Shown here: piece by piece, positions 26,783 to 36,402 of the stretch
Position numbering within the stretch: position 1 is the first letter of the stretch
How the letters are laid out: every line of letters begins with the position of its first letter
NCBI GenBank assembly: GCA_002695005.1
Contig: NZNT01000014.1
Span: 90,208-154,207 of the forward strand
Direction of reading: 5' to 3'
Length of the DNA stretch: 64,000 nucleotides
Source: Maritimibacter sp.
Lineage (GTDB): Bacteria; Pseudomonadota; Alphaproteobacteria; Rhodobacterales; Rhodobacteraceae
The notes under the pieces: model-generated
Seen by the model: the letters and a program-made list of their open reading frames with translations, nothing else
Told to the model about the DNA's origin: nothing
Databases searched by the model: none
Made by a program: the position numbers and the translations under genes

Positions 26783-28003
26783 ATGGTAAACGGGCAAGAG
26801 ACGGAATCAGGTAGCCCCGTGGATTTATTCCCTTCCAACCACCCCCTCACCCCACCCCAAAGCACGGAAGATCGGGTGGCCTGGCTCCGCCTCTTGCGCT
26901 CACGCCGCGTGGGCGTGACCACATTCTTCCGCCTCATGGGCGAACACGGATCGGCAGAAGCCGCGCTTGAGGTGCTGCCGGATGTGGCCAAGGCTGCGGG
27001 CGTGACTGAGTATCAGGTCTGCCCCCTTCCCATCGTCGAGAAAGAGCTCGACTGGGCCCAGAAATGCGGCGCGCGGATGCTGTGTTTCGGGGCGCCGGAC
27101 TATCCCGCAATGCTCACGGACATTCCGGATCCCCCACCGATTCTTTGGGCTATCGGAGACATCGGCCTGCTCGCCCGGCCGTCGGTCGGACTGGTCGGCG
27201 CGCGCAATGCCTCGTCACTCGGCACCCGTATGGCGCGCAAACTCGCCGCTGACTTGGGGGAGGCCGGGATGGTCGTGACCTCCGGACTGGCACGCGGCGT
27301 GGACACGGCAGCCCATGCGGCCGCGCTCGCGACCGGGACCATCGCCGTCATGGCCGGCGGTGTCGACGTCATCTACCCGTCAGAGAATGCCGTCCTGGGC
27401 GAGGAAATCGGACGAGACGGGCTGCGCCTGTCGGAAGCGCCCATGTCACTCACCCCGCAAGCCCGGCATTTCCCGCGCCGCAACCGCATCATCTCGGGCC
27501 TGTCGCGGGCCGTGGTGGTGGTGGAAGCGGCCGCAAAGTCCGGCTCTCTTATCACCGCCGAAATGGCGCTCGAACAGGGGCGCGAGGTGTTCGCGGTCCC
27601 CGGCCACCCCTTCGATGCGCGGGCCAGCGGGTGTAACCGGTTGATCCGAGACGGGGCCACGCTCCTTCGCGGCGCACGGGACATGCTCGACGCGCTGGAT
27701 GCCGAAGCTGTCGCCGCCCCCCGCGCCGAGCCGGACATTCCGGCCGAAGTGGTATGCGAACCCTTCGTGGGCGCGCCTCCGGTGGACATCCCCCCTGCCC
27801 CGCCCGAGACCCGCACGCTTTCGGAAACGGCGGCACTGCATCAGCAGATCCTCGACCGGCTCGGACCCAGCCCGGTGTCCGAAGACCAGCTTGTGCGCGA
27901 CCTCGCGCTGCCCACCGGCACGGTTGCTTCCGAGCTTACCGATCTCGAACTCGAGGGGCAGATTCAACGGGCGCCGGGCGGCATGATTTCGCGCCGCGCC
28001 TGA
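26783..28003 (+). CDS. dprA: DNA-processing protein DprA
   Basis: The 406-residue protein loads RecA on incoming single-stranded DNA during natural transformation. The Rossmann-like DprA core is clear: VGLVGARNASSLGTRMARKLA, then VVTSGLARGVDTAAHAAAL, MAGGVDVIYPSEN, FPRRNRIISGLSRAVVVVEAA and AVPGHPFDARASGCN. A C-terminal winged-helix domain follows (LDRLGPSPVSEDQLVRDL, about residues 345-406). I use the ATG at 26783; a TTG three codons earlier is possible. Neither has a good ribosome site. Confidence 0.93.
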   Translation: MVNGQETESGSPVDLFPSNHPLTPPQSTEDRVAWLRLLRSRRVGVTTFFRLMGEHGSAEAALEVLPDVAKAAGVTEYQVCPLPIVEKELDWAQKCGARMLCFGAPDYPAMLTDIPDPPPILWAIGDIGLLARPSVGLVGARNASSLGTRMARKLAADLGEAGMVVTSGLARGVDTAAHAAALATGTIAVMAGGVDVIYPSENAVLGEEIGRDGLRLSEAPMSLTPQARHFPRRNRIISGLSRAVVVVEAAAKSGSLITAEMALEQGREVFAVPGHPFDARASGCNRLIRDGATLLRGARDMLDALDAEAVAAPRAEPDIPAEVVCEPFVGAPPVDIPPAPPETRTLSETAALHQQILDRLGPSPVSEDQLVRDLALPTGTVASELTDLELEGQIQRAPGGMISRRA

Positions 28004-28117
28004 CCCGTTGGGCTGAAGCGCCCGACAAGGCGTGATCCGGCGTGCCATTGACAACCCCTGCGACCGCGACCCATCTAACCCCCCCAGACGCCCCTTATCC
28101 GAGTCGCGAGGAAATCG

Positions 28118-30637
28118 ATGCCAGTCGTCGTCGTTGAGAGCCCTGCCAAGGCCAAGACAATCAACAAGTATCTGGGAAAGGACTACACGGTTCTCGCCTC
28201 CTACGGGCATGTGCGTGACCTGCCCCCGAAAGACGGCTCGGTCGATACCGAGCACGATTTCGAGATGAAATGGGAGGTCGGCGCGGATAGCCGCAAACAC
28301 GTCAAGGCGATCGCCGACGCGCTCAAGGACGACAACACCCTGATCCTCGCGACCGACCCCGACCGCGAGGGTGAGGCGATTTCGTGGCACCTTGAAGAGA
28401 CGCTGCGCAAGCGCAAGGCGATCAAGAAGGACACGGCCGTCAGCCGTGTCGTCTTCAACGCGATCACCAAGAGCGCCGTGACCGAAGCGATGCAGAACCC
28501 GCGCGACGTGGACGGCGACCTTGTAGAAGCCTACCTCGCCCGGCGCGCACTCGACTATCTCGTGGGCTTCAACCTGTCGCCGGTTCTCTGGCGCAAGCTT
28601 CCGGGCGCGCGCTCGGCAGGCCGGGTTCAATCGGTCTGCCTCCGGCTCATCGTCGAGCGGGAAATGGAGATCGAGGCGTTCAAGGCGCGCGAATACTGGA
28701 GCGTGAAGGCCCTGCTCACCTCGCCGCGTGGCCAGTCGTTCGAGGCGCGTTTGGTGAACTACGCCGGCAAGAAGCTCGACCGTTACGACCTTGAGAATGA
28801 AGAGGCTGCCGCTCTGGCGGTCGCCGCCGTCGAGAAACGCGACCTCGCGGTTACCTCGGTTGAGGCCAAGCCGGGCAGCCGCAACCCTTCGGCCCCCTTC
28901 ATGACTTCGACTTTGCAGCAGGAAGCCAGCCGCAAGTTCGGCTTCGGCGCGCGCCAGACGATGTCGACCGCCCAGCGTCTCTATGAAGCGGGCTACATCA
29001 CCTACATGCGGACCGACGGGATCGACATGGCGCCCGAGGCGATGACCGCCGCGCGCGAGGAAATCGCCTCCCGCTACGGCGCCGAATATGTGCCGAAAGA
29101 GCCGCGGGTCTACAAGAACAAGGCGAAGAACGCGCAGGAAGCGCACGAATGTATCCGCCCCACGGACATGAGCGTCGATGCGGGCCAGTTGCCGAAACTG
29201 GAGCCGGATCAGCGCAAGCTTTACGACCTGATCTGGAAGCGCACGCTCGCCTGCCAGATGGAGGGCGCGAAGCTCGAGCGCACGACGGTCGAGGTCGGAT
29301 CGCAGGACGGTCAGGTCGGTCTGCGGGCCACCGGGCAGGTCGTGCTCTTCGACGGCTTCCTCAAGGTCTACGAGGAAGGGCGCGACGACGACGTGCTTGA
29401 GGATGACGACGACGGCCGCCTGCCGCAGCTCTCGCAGGGCGATGCAACGGCCAAGGAAAACGTCACGCCTGAACAGCATTTCACCCAGCCCCCGCCGCGC
29501 TACACCGAGGCGACGCTGGTCAAGAAGATGGAGGAGCTCGGGATCGGGCGCCCCTCCACCTATGCCTCGATCGTCACGACGATTCAGGACCGGGAATACG
29601 TTCGCAAGGACAAGAACCGGCTCTTTCCCGAGGACAAGGGGCGGATCGTCACGATCTTCCTGCTCAACTTCTTCCGCCGCTACGTGGGCTACGAATTCAC
29701 CGCTCAGCTCGAAGAAGAGCTGGACGAGGTTTCGGCGGGCAACCAGGACTACAAGAAGCTGCTCGCCCAGTTCTGGCGCGACTTCTCGGCCGCCATCGCC
29801 GAGACGAGCGAACTGCGCATCTCGGAAGTACTCGACAAACTCGACGCGGCGCTGGCCCCGCAGCTCTATCCGCCGCGCGAGGACGGGTCGGACCCGCGCA
29901 AATGCCCGCTGTGCGGCAATGGCGATCTGCATCTGAAGACCTCGCGCTCAGGCGGTTTCATCGGCTGCTCCAACTACCCGGAATGTCGCTATACCCGCCC
30001 CATCGGCGGCGGCGAGGAAACGCAGGGCGACCGGGTGCTGGGCGAAGACGAGAACGGCGAGGAAATCAGCCTGCGTTCGGGCCGTTTCGGCCCCTATGTT
30101 CAGCGCGGCGAAGTGACCGAGGACAACAAGAAACCCGACCGGGCAAGCCTGCCCAAAGGCTGGTCGACGGACGACATGGACCTTGAAAAGGCGCTCACGC
30201 TTCTCAGCCTGCCGCGTCTTGTCGGCACCCATCCCGAGGGCGGCGAGATCAAGTCGAACTTCGGTCGTTATGGCCCCTATGTGATGCACCAGCTTCCCGA
30301 CGCGCCCAAACCGACCTATGCCAACCTCAAGGACCCGGACGACGTGTTCGAGATCGGCATGAACCGGGCGGTCGAGCTCCTGGCCGAGAAACGCGCCAAT
30401 CCTGGGCGCGGGCGGGCCGGCGCGGCCAAGGCGCTCAAGGAGCTTGGCGAGCATCCCGAAGAGGGCGGGCCGGTCAACGTAATGGACGGGCGCTATGGGC
30501 CGTACGTTAAATGGGCCAAGGTCAACGCGACCTTGCCCAAGGACACCAAGCCCGAAGACGTGACGATGGAAATGGCCGTCGAGCTTATCGCCGAAAAGGC
30601 CACCAAGAAGGGCAAGGGCCGCAAGAAAAAGGCCTGA
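28118..30637 (+). CDS. topA: DNA topoisomerase I
   Basis: The 839-residue type IA topoisomerase relaxes negative supercoils. The TOPRIM domain (VVVESPAKAKTI, then LILATDPDREGEAISWHLEE) is followed by the gate domains with SAGRVQSVCLRLI and the catalytic tyrosine at about residue 296 (YITYMRTDG). One zinc ribbon is visible at about 594-625 (CPLCGNG and GCSNYPECRY). The C-terminal topoisomerase repeats (SLRSGRFGPYVQRGE, IKSNFGRYGPYVMHQ, NVMDGRYGPYVKWAK) end in a Lys-rich tail. AGGAAAT precedes the ATG. It converges with the FAH gene, 2 bases between stops. Confidence 0.97.
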   Translation: MPVVVVESPAKAKTINKYLGKDYTVLASYGHVRDLPPKDGSVDTEHDFEMKWEVGADSRKHVKAIADALKDDNTLILATDPDREGEAISWHLEETLRKRKAIKKDTAVSRVVFNAITKSAVTEAMQNPRDVDGDLVEAYLARRALDYLVGFNLSPVLWRKLPGARSAGRVQSVCLRLIVEREMEIEAFKAREYWSVKALLTSPRGQSFEARLVNYAGKKLDRYDLENEEAAALAVAAVEKRDLAVTSVEAKPGSRNPSAPFMTSTLQQEASRKFGFGARQTMSTAQRLYEAGYITYMRTDGIDMAPEAMTAAREEIASRYGAEYVPKEPRVYKNKAKNAQEAHECIRPTDMSVDAGQLPKLEPDQRKLYDLIWKRTLACQMEGAKLERTTVEVGSQDGQVGLRATGQVVLFDGFLKVYEEGRDDDVLEDDDDGRLPQLSQGDATAKENVTPEQHFTQPPPRYTEATLVKKMEELGIGRPSTYASIVTTIQDREYVRKDKNRLFPEDKGRIVTIFLLNFFRRYVGYEFTAQLEEELDEVSAGNQDYKKLLAQFWRDFSAAIAETSELRISEVLDKLDAALAPQLYPPREDGSDPRKCPLCGNGDLHLKTSRSGGFIGCSNYPECRYTRPIGGGEETQGDRVLGEDENGEEISLRSGRFGPYVQRGEVTEDNKKPDRASLPKGWSTDDMDLEKALTLLSLPRLVGTHPEGGEIKSNFGRYGPYVMHQLPDAPKPTYANLKDPDDVFEIGMNRAVELLAEKRANPGRGRAGAAKALKELGEHPEEGGPVNVMDGRYGPYVKWAKVNATLPKDTKPEDVTMEMAVELIAEKATKKGKGRKKKA

Positions 30638-30639
30638 GA

Positions 30640-31338
30640 CTAGTCCGCGGGACCGATGGTGAGCTCAACCGGCGCGAGCCCGTCAATGGTGCCCGACAAC
30701 CGGTCCCCCGGCCCCACCGCGCCGACCCCGGCGGGGGTTCCCGTCAGGATCACGTCACCCGGCGCGAGATGGTAGAAGCGCGACAGGTGCGTCACGATGT
30801 CGGTGCAGGAATGGATCAGGAGCGACAGGGTCGCATCCTGCCGGGTCTCACCGTTCACGGCGAGCGAGATGCGCTGCGGTCCGATCTCACCCACATCACT
30901 TGCCGGGGTGAGCGGGCCCACGACCACGCTGCCCTCGAAATCCTTGCTCAGATCCCACGGACGCCGTTTGTCCTTCGCCGTGTCCTGCAGGTCGCGCCGG
31001 GTCATGTCGAGCGCCGCGCCGTAGGCGTGGATCGCGCCCACTGCTTCCTCTTTCGATGCGTGATGGACCGGACTTCCGATGGTGAAGAAAAGCTCCATCT
31101 CGTGGTGCAGGTTCTCGGTGCCCGGCGGATACGGCAGCGTCGCACCACTGTGTATCAGGTGCGCGGGCGACTTCGTGAAGTAGAAAGGCGCCTCGCGGTC
31201 GACCACGTTCCCCATCTCCGTCGCGTGCGCTTCATAGTTGCGGCCCACACAGAAAACGCGGCGCACCGGGTAACGAGCCGTTTCGCCGCGCACCACTATG
31301 CTCGGGGTTTCGGGCAGGTCGAACAAGAGGTCTGTCAT
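30640..31338 (-). CDS. Fumarylacetoacetate hydrolase family protein (fumarylpyruvate hydrolase-like)
   Basis: The 232-residue product is a compact FAH-fold enzyme. RRVFCVGRNYEAHATEMG and APFYFTKSPAHLIHSG precede the metal-binding LHHEMELFFTIG and the closing DVILTGTPAGVGAVGPGD. The short form with this opening resembles fumarylpyruvate hydrolases of gentisate pathways. Start 31338 is set by AAGGAG upstream. A divergent MarR regulator 98 bases away probably controls it. Substrate is inferred from family only. Confidence 0.88.
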   Translation of the reverse strand: MTDLLFDLPETPSIVVRGETARYPVRRVFCVGRNYEAHATEMGNVVDREAPFYFTKSPAHLIHSGATLPYPPGTENLHHEMELFFTIGSPVHHASKEEAVGAIHAYGAALDMTRRDLQDTAKDKRRPWDLSKDFEGSVVVGPLTPASDVGEIGPQRISLAVNGETRQDATLSLLIHSCTDIVTHLSRFYHLAPGDVILTGTPAGVGAVGPGDRLSGTIDGLAPVELTIGPAD

Positions 31339-31381
31339 GGCGCTCTCCTTTGCAAGCCGTGCAGCCGCACTGCGTGACTTC

Positions 31382-31398
31382 ATGCGGATGATACGCAT
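31382..31398. promoter_or_regulatory. Candidate MarR operator
   Basis: The inverted repeat ATGCG (31382-31386) / CGCAT (31394-31398) with a 7-nt spacer lies in the 98-base divergent gap between the FAH gene and the marR-type gene. Size and position fit a MarR site controlling both promoters. Confidence 0.4.
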
Positions 31399-31436
31399 AC
31401 TTGTCAAATCCACGGCCCACCGGCTAGCCTGTGCCC

Positions 31437-31895
31437 ATGACCGACGCCCGCCCGGATTTCCTCGACATGCCCGGACACCTCATTCGCCGGATGAACCAGG
31501 TCTCCACGGCCTTGTTTCGCGAGAGGATGGCCGAGATCGGGCTCGACCTCACGCCCGTGCAATTCGCCACGCTTGAAGCGCTGGCCGAGATGCCCGGGAT
31601 CGATCAGGCGCGGCTGGCGGCGACGATTGCCTATGACAAGGTGACGATCGGCGGGGTGGTCGACCGGCTTGTGGCCAAGCTGATGATCGACCGCCGTCCT
31701 TCGCTGACCGACCGGCGGGCCAAGGCACTCAGGCTTACGCAGAATGGCGTCGTACTGCTCGACCGCGCCCGCCCGCAGGTCCGCATCCTTCAGAACGAAA
31801 TCCTGCATGGCCTGTCCTATGACGAGCAGCGTCTGCTCATTGCCCTGATGCGCAAGTCCGCGAACAGCCGGGATGCGGCCAATCCGGCGGGCTGA
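31437..31895 (+). CDS. MarR family transcriptional regulator
   Basis: The product of about 152 residues has the winged-helix layout of MarR proteins. LTPVQFATLEALAEMPGIDQARLAATIAYDKVTIGGVVDRLVAK is the helix-turn-helix region, and LTDRRAKALRLTQNGVVLLDRAR is the wing and following helix. A GTG two codons upstream is a possible start. It is divergent from the FAH hydrolase gene, the usual arrangement for a MarR repressor responding to an aromatic substrate or product; that ligand is an inference. Confidence 0.92.
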   Translation: MTDARPDFLDMPGHLIRRMNQVSTALFRERMAEIGLDLTPVQFATLEALAEMPGIDQARLAATIAYDKVTIGGVVDRLVAKLMIDRRPSLTDRRAKALRLTQNGVVLLDRARPQVRILQNEILHGLSYDEQRLLIALMRKSANSRDAANPAG

Positions 31896-31952
31896 GACTT
31901 TCGCGTCGATCCGGGCGCGTGTAGACAGGCGCGAGCCTGCCGGGAGCCGTAG

Positions 31953-33803
31953 ATGAAGGCCACGATCTACACGGCGCATCACGCCCCCGCGCCCGTGGTT
32001 ACGAGCGCGTCGATCACGCCCATCCATGCGGGTCGGGCGCTGGCCGACGCCCCCCTGCCGGGCATGATCGGTGACGACACCGGCGAGACCCTGTCACCCC
32101 ACAACGGCGCGTATTCAGAGCTCACGACGCTTTACTGGGTGTGGAAGAACGATACGACCTCGACCCATATCGGACTGATGCACTACCGCCGGTTTCTGGA
32201 TTTTGCGGGCGACCACCGCTCGCCCGCCGCCGAAGTCTGGCCGGACGCCCTGCGGCTCGAGGATTATGCCCAACAGACCGATGACTGGCTGGCCGCGCAT
32301 CCGGGCGTGGACCTCGTGCTCCCCGTCGCGCATCGGATGCCGATGACGGTGGCCGAAAATTACCGAGACCAGCACGACCCCCGCGACCTCGCCTTTGTCG
32401 AGGCCCGCATCGCCGACGTGTCGCCCGGATACCTGGAGGATTTCCGCGCGGTGCTGGACGGCCGCGAGCTTCTCTTGGCAAACATGGTGTACGCGCGACG
32501 CGACATCATCGACGCCTATTGCAGTTGGGCCTTCAACCTGCTGGAAGCGCTGCGCGCGGCCGACATCCCGCGCCCCCACGTCAGCCCCTATAACGCGCGT
32601 TACCTCGGCTTCGTCTCGGAGCGGCTGTTCACGGTGTTTGTCCGCAAGTACTTGCGCGACAATCCTGAGACTGTCGTGCGGCGGGTCAACATCCTGAACC
32701 TGTCACGCAGCCTGGTTATCCCCTACGCGCGTGGCGACCGTTTCAATGGGGAGACCGAGGTGAACGTGGCCTTCACCTCCGACAGGGCCTATCTGCCGCA
32801 GACCGCTGCTATGGTCGCCTCGCTCGCCCGGCATACGGACCCCGAGCGGCACTATAACCTGTTCTACCTGCATGAAAACATCGGGCCTCGTGACCTGGAT
32901 CTGCTGGCTTCCGTCCTCGTCGCCTACCCGGAAATCTCGCTCCACCCGATCAACGTCGCACAGCCGTTCGCGGGAGAATACCGGGCGCGCCACCATGCGC
33001 CGTCCAACGCGACCTACAACCGTTTCCTGCTGTTCGACCTGCTGCCGGAGGTGAGGCGGCTGGTTTATCTCGACGTCGATCTCGTCCTGTGCGGCGACGT
33101 CGCAGAGCTCTTCGATACCGAGATGGGGAACGCGCCGATCGCCGCCGTGACGGACGCGCTGATGACCCGCGTGCTGGCAACGCGCGTCCGCACCCGAGAC
33201 CCGGCGGTGCCGGACCTGTACGACTATCTGTCGGGTGACCTCGGCCTGGCGGACGACGAGATCGCGCGGTATTTCAACGCGGGTGTTCTGATCCTGAACT
33301 TTGCGGCGATGGACGTGGCAGCGGTCGGCGCGGACCTGCGGAGGCGGGTCACGGGAAACCGATACTTCTTTCGCGACCAGGACATTCTGAACGTCGTGTT
33401 CAAGGATGAAGCCCTCACCCTCCCCCCGCGCTACAACGTGCATAATTCCGACCGTGGGGCCTATGACAACGTACCGGTGCCGATCCGGAATGCCGCGCTC
33501 GCGGCCAAGGCTGACCCCTTCATCGTCCATTTCGCCGCCGCGCATCAGAAACCGTGGCGGGAACCGGACGTGGAATTCGCGGGGCTGTTCTGGCGCGCGC
33601 TGGCCGAAACGCCGTTCTGGTTCGAAGTCCTCGAGTCGACGCGCCGATACCGCAGCCTCCCGTCCCGCCTGTTGCGTGCTGACACTTGGAAACACGGCGT
33701 GGTCGTCGCCGGGCGCTCGCTCGGGCGGCGGTTTCCGGCACTGATGCCACTCCTCCTGCGCCTTTACCGCTGGGCGCTCGGCCGCTTTCGCTGGCTCAAC
33801 TGA
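31953..33803 (+). CDS. Fused DUF4422 and GT8 glycosyltransferase
   Basis: The 616-residue cytoplasmic protein joins two transferase-like domains. Residues 1-250 carry DUF4422 features (SELTTLYWVWKN, then HIGLMHYRRFLDF). Residues about 265-540 form a GT8 domain (NVAFTSDRAYLPQTAAMVASL, APSNATYNRFLLFDLLPEV, D374-x-D376 in YLDVDLVL, YFNAGVLILNF, FRDQDILNVVF). GT8 enzymes use UDP-glucose or UDP-galactose to build LPS core or surface glycans; DUF4422 is found in capsule/O-antigen loci. Its stop overlaps the next start (TGATG), so it heads an operon with two sulfotransferase-like genes. Confidence 0.88.
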   Translation: MKATIYTAHHAPAPVVTSASITPIHAGRALADAPLPGMIGDDTGETLSPHNGAYSELTTLYWVWKNDTTSTHIGLMHYRRFLDFAGDHRSPAAEVWPDALRLEDYAQQTDDWLAAHPGVDLVLPVAHRMPMTVAENYRDQHDPRDLAFVEARIADVSPGYLEDFRAVLDGRELLLANMVYARRDIIDAYCSWAFNLLEALRAADIPRPHVSPYNARYLGFVSERLFTVFVRKYLRDNPETVVRRVNILNLSRSLVIPYARGDRFNGETEVNVAFTSDRAYLPQTAAMVASLARHTDPERHYNLFYLHENIGPRDLDLLASVLVAYPEISLHPINVAQPFAGEYRARHHAPSNATYNRFLLFDLLPEVRRLVYLDVDLVLCGDVAELFDTEMGNAPIAAVTDALMTRVLATRVRTRDPAVPDLYDYLSGDLGLADDEIARYFNAGVLILNFAAMDVAAVGADLRRRVTGNRYFFRDQDILNVVFKDEALTLPPRYNVHNSDRGAYDNVPVPIRNAALAAKADPFIVHFAAAHQKPWREPDVEFAGLFWRALAETPFWFEVLESTRRYRSLPSRLLRADTWKHGVVVAGRSLGRRFPALMPLLLRLYRWALGRFRWLN

Positions 33804-34831
33804 TGCGGGTCTACCTTCATATCGGTCATTACAAGACCGGGACCACGGCGTTTCAGGCCTACTGCGCCGCCAATGCAAAAGGCCTCGCGCGGCGTGGCCT
33901 GCATTATGTCGAGGCGGGACGGCTGCCCGTGGCGCCGACGAACCACGCGGGGCTTTCGGTCCCGCTCGCGCAGACCCATGGGTTTGTCGCGCCGTCCTGG
34001 TATCGGGGCGGCCCGGACGCTGACGTGGCATATGCGCGGCTTCAAAATGAACTTTCAAGCGCTCCGGCGCGCAGAGCTTTGATCTCCAGTGAGGAATTTG
34101 TGCAGCTTGCACTGTGCAACGACCCGCAGGCGGCGTTGGCAGACCTCGCCAGTCGGCTCGCCCCGCATCGCGTGACCACGATATTCACGGTGCGTGAGCC
34201 GCTGTCGCTCCTGACCTCGTGGTACGCACAAGTCTGCCGCGCGCCGCGCCCACGTCCGACGTTCCTGAGCTTTTTCGCCGGTCTGAACCCGGATTTCCTC
34301 GCACAAGCCCCTATTGCATCGCGGTTCGCGGCGGCGTTTGGCCCCAGCTCGCTACGGGTAATCGGCTATGGCGGCCCCACGCGCGCGCAGGTGCACCGGC
34401 TGCTCTGGGCAACGCGGACGATACCCTATAGCCGCGCGGACATCCCACTGGCGAACGTGACGCCCGGCCCGGCGGAGCTTGAGGTCGCGCGCTATGCGAA
34501 ACGCCGCGCAGGCGGGGATGACGGTGTCACTGTATCGGTGGTTTCACTGGCCGACCTCGACGCTCGGATCGCGGCGATCAACGCGGGATACGCCCGACTT
34601 GCGCGACTTCTGCGGGGCGCTCCCGCCAGTGCCCTCTCTCTGCGCTCGGTCGTGTCGCATTACTGCGACCTCCTGCGCCCGGCATCCCAACGGATCGCGC
34701 TGGACCTGGCTGAGGGTGAGGCGCTCGCCGGCCTGGCAGAGGCGGCAGCAGATTCGTCGGTGTCGGACGCGCTCCGCGGTGCCGCCGCGCTCGTGCGCGC
34801 TTCGCAAATCCACGAACGGCTGCATCCATGA
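33803..34831 (+). CDS. Sulfotransferase-like protein
   Basis: The 342-residue protein begins MRVYLHIGHYKTGTTAFQAY. This is the 5'-phosphosulfate loop (K11-T-G-T-T15) that binds the PAPS 5' phosphate in P-loop sulfotransferases. A later VREPLSLLTSWYAQ segment matches the 3'-phosphate-binding region (R and S of the family RxP...S pattern). It starts inside the previous stop codon (TGATG) and overlaps the next gene by four bases. The acceptor is likely the glycan made by the neighbouring transferases, an inference. Confidence 0.8.
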   Translation: MRVYLHIGHYKTGTTAFQAYCAANAKGLARRGLHYVEAGRLPVAPTNHAGLSVPLAQTHGFVAPSWYRGGPDADVAYARLQNELSSAPARRALISSEEFVQLALCNDPQAALADLASRLAPHRVTTIFTVREPLSLLTSWYAQVCRAPRPRPTFLSFFAGLNPDFLAQAPIASRFAAAFGPSSLRVIGYGGPTRAQVHRLLWATRTIPYSRADIPLANVTPGPAELEVARYAKRRAGGDDGVTVSVVSLADLDARIAAINAGYARLARLLRGAPASALSLRSVVSHYCDLLRPASQRIALDLAEGEALAGLAEAAADSSVSDALRGAAALVRASQIHERLHP

Positions 34832-35568
34832 TCGGGCGGCTTGGAGACCGGTTCCGCGCCATGATCGGACGCCCCGCGCCGGATCTGCTTACGAAATTCC
34901 GGCGCCGGTTTCCGCGGCTCGAGGGCACCGTCTTCATCCTCACCTACGGCCGATCCGGGTCCACCCTCCTTCAGGCGCTCCTCAACAGCGCGCCGGGCGT
35001 CCATATCGCGGGCGAGAGCTTTGACGCATTCGGCGCGCTGGTGACGGCGAGCGAGCGCGCGACGCGTGCGCACATGACCTGGGGGCAAGACCCGCGCGGG
35101 CCGGACCATCCCTGGCACGGAGCCGACATGATCGACGAATGGGCGCTGGAGGCGGCGCTTGGCCTCGCCTTTGCAGCCCATGTCATCCGTCCCCCCCACG
35201 ACGTCCGCTGGTTGGGGTTCAAGGAAATCCGCCTTCAGCCGTGGGAGGACAGGTTCGACACCTACATCGACACGCTGCGCCGCAGCTTTCCCAACGCGAT
35301 GATCCTGTTCAATTCCCGGGCGGCGGCGGATGTCGCGGCCTCGAAATGGTGGGCCGAGCACCCACCCGGCGATGTGGCCCGGATGGTCGCACGGCTGGAT
35401 GCGCGCTTTGCCGACTATACAGCCAGCCACCCGGATCACGCAGTTCATCTTCACCACGACACGACGGTGACGGACCCGTCTTCCCTGCGCCCGGTTTTTG
35501 AGGCGATGAACCTGCCATTCGACGTTGCGGCCCTGCGCGCCGTGTTGTCCAATCGGCTGGACCACTGA
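34828..35568 (+). CDS. Sulfotransferase family protein
   Basis: This 246-residue protein has a second type of PAPS loop, FILTYGRSGSTLLQALLNSA (G41-R-S-G-S-T46), as in Stf0/carbohydrate sulfotransferases. AGESFDAFG follows, and an ILFNSRAAADVAASKWW segment fills the 3'-phosphate site. It overlaps the preceding sulfotransferase-like gene by ATGA. Two unlike sulfotransferases in tandem suggest modification of two positions or two acceptors. No PAPS synthesis genes are in the window. Confidence 0.82.
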   Translation: MIGRLGDRFRAMIGRPAPDLLTKFRRRFPRLEGTVFILTYGRSGSTLLQALLNSAPGVHIAGESFDAFGALVTASERATRAHMTWGQDPRGPDHPWHGADMIDEWALEAALGLAFAAHVIRPPHDVRWLGFKEIRLQPWEDRFDTYIDTLRRSFPNAMILFNSRAAADVAASKWWAEHPPGDVARMVARLDARFADYTASHPDHAVHLHHDTTVTDPSSLRPVFEAMNLPFDVAALRAVLSNRLDH

Positions 35569-35586
35569 TCCGCACAGGAGGGGCAT

Positions 35587-36402
35587 TTGTCCGACCCCGA
35601 CCGGCCCATCCCGCTGCTCGTCTTCTCCGATCTCGACGGGACCCTGCTCGATCATGCCAGTTACGACTGGTCGCCCGCACGCCCTGCCATGAGGCGGTTG
35701 CTGGCGATTGGGGGCGGCTGCGTCCTCGCCACCTCCAAGACCGCCGCCGAGGTGATCCCGCTGCGCGCGGCGATGGGGCTGGAGGCCTGGCCCGCCATTG
35801 TCGAGAACGGCGCTGGCGTGATCGCGCCGGGCGCGAAGGCGCAGGGGGCCGGTGATGACTATCTGCGCCTTCGGGACGCGCTGGATGCCCTGCCCGACGC
35901 CTTGCGCGCGTCCTTCACCGGTTTCGGCGATCTGGACGCACAGGGCGTGGCGGAGGTGACCGGCCTGTCCTTCGATGCCGCCACACAGGCCAAGCGGCGC
36001 CTTTTTTCGGAACCCGGGACATGGTCGGGCAGCGACGCGGACCGGGAGGAGTTCATTGGAGCACTTGCCCGCGCGGGCGTTCAGGCCCGGATGGGGGGCC
36101 GTTTCCTTACCCTGTCGTTCGGGCGCACCAAGGCCGACGCGATGGCTGAGGTCACAAACAGGCTTGCACCCCTGCGCACGATGGCGCTCGGCGACGCGCC
36201 CAACGACGCCGAAATGATCGCGTCCGCGGATATCGGCGTCATCATCCCGAACCCGCACGGGTCGGCGCTCCCCGATTTGCCGGGCGAGACAGAGGGTCGC
36301 ATCCGGCGCGCGCCGCATCCCGGCCCCGAAGGCTGGAACATTACGGTGGGCCAAGTTATTGACGAATTGGACCTTTCGCAGAACGGGGCGCGGCATGGCT
36401 GA
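35587..36402 (+). CDS. Mannosyl-/glucosyl-3-phosphoglycerate phosphatase (HAD family)
   Basis: The 271-residue HAD phosphatase has motif I at D15-L-D-G-T19 (FSDLDGTLLDH) and motif IV in MALGDAPNDAEMIASAD, as in the MPGP/YedP branch with a C2B cap. It removes the phosphate from mannosyl- or glucosyl-3-phosphoglycerate. The TTG start is supported by AGGAGG five bases upstream. It overlaps the following synthase gene by eight bases, so the two form a two-step module for mannosylglycerate or glucosylglycerate. Confidence 0.85.
   Translation: MSDPDRPIPLLVFSDLDGTLLDHASYDWSPARPAMRRLLAIGGGCVLATSKTAAEVIPLRAAMGLEAWPAIVENGAGVIAPGAKAQGAGDDYLRLRDALDALPDALRASFTGFGDLDAQGVAEVTGLSFDAATQAKRRLFSEPGTWSGSDADREEFIGALARAGVQARMGGRFLTLSFGRTKADAMAEVTNRLAPLRTMALGDAPNDAEMIASADIGVIIPNPHGSALPDLPGETEGRIRRAPHPGPEGWNITVGQVIDELDLSQNGARHG

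Noticed and set aside
27446..29932. An 828-codon minus-strand frame opposite dprA and topA
   Set aside because: It overlaps two housekeeping genes with clear catalytic motifs and reads as codon-bias shadow.
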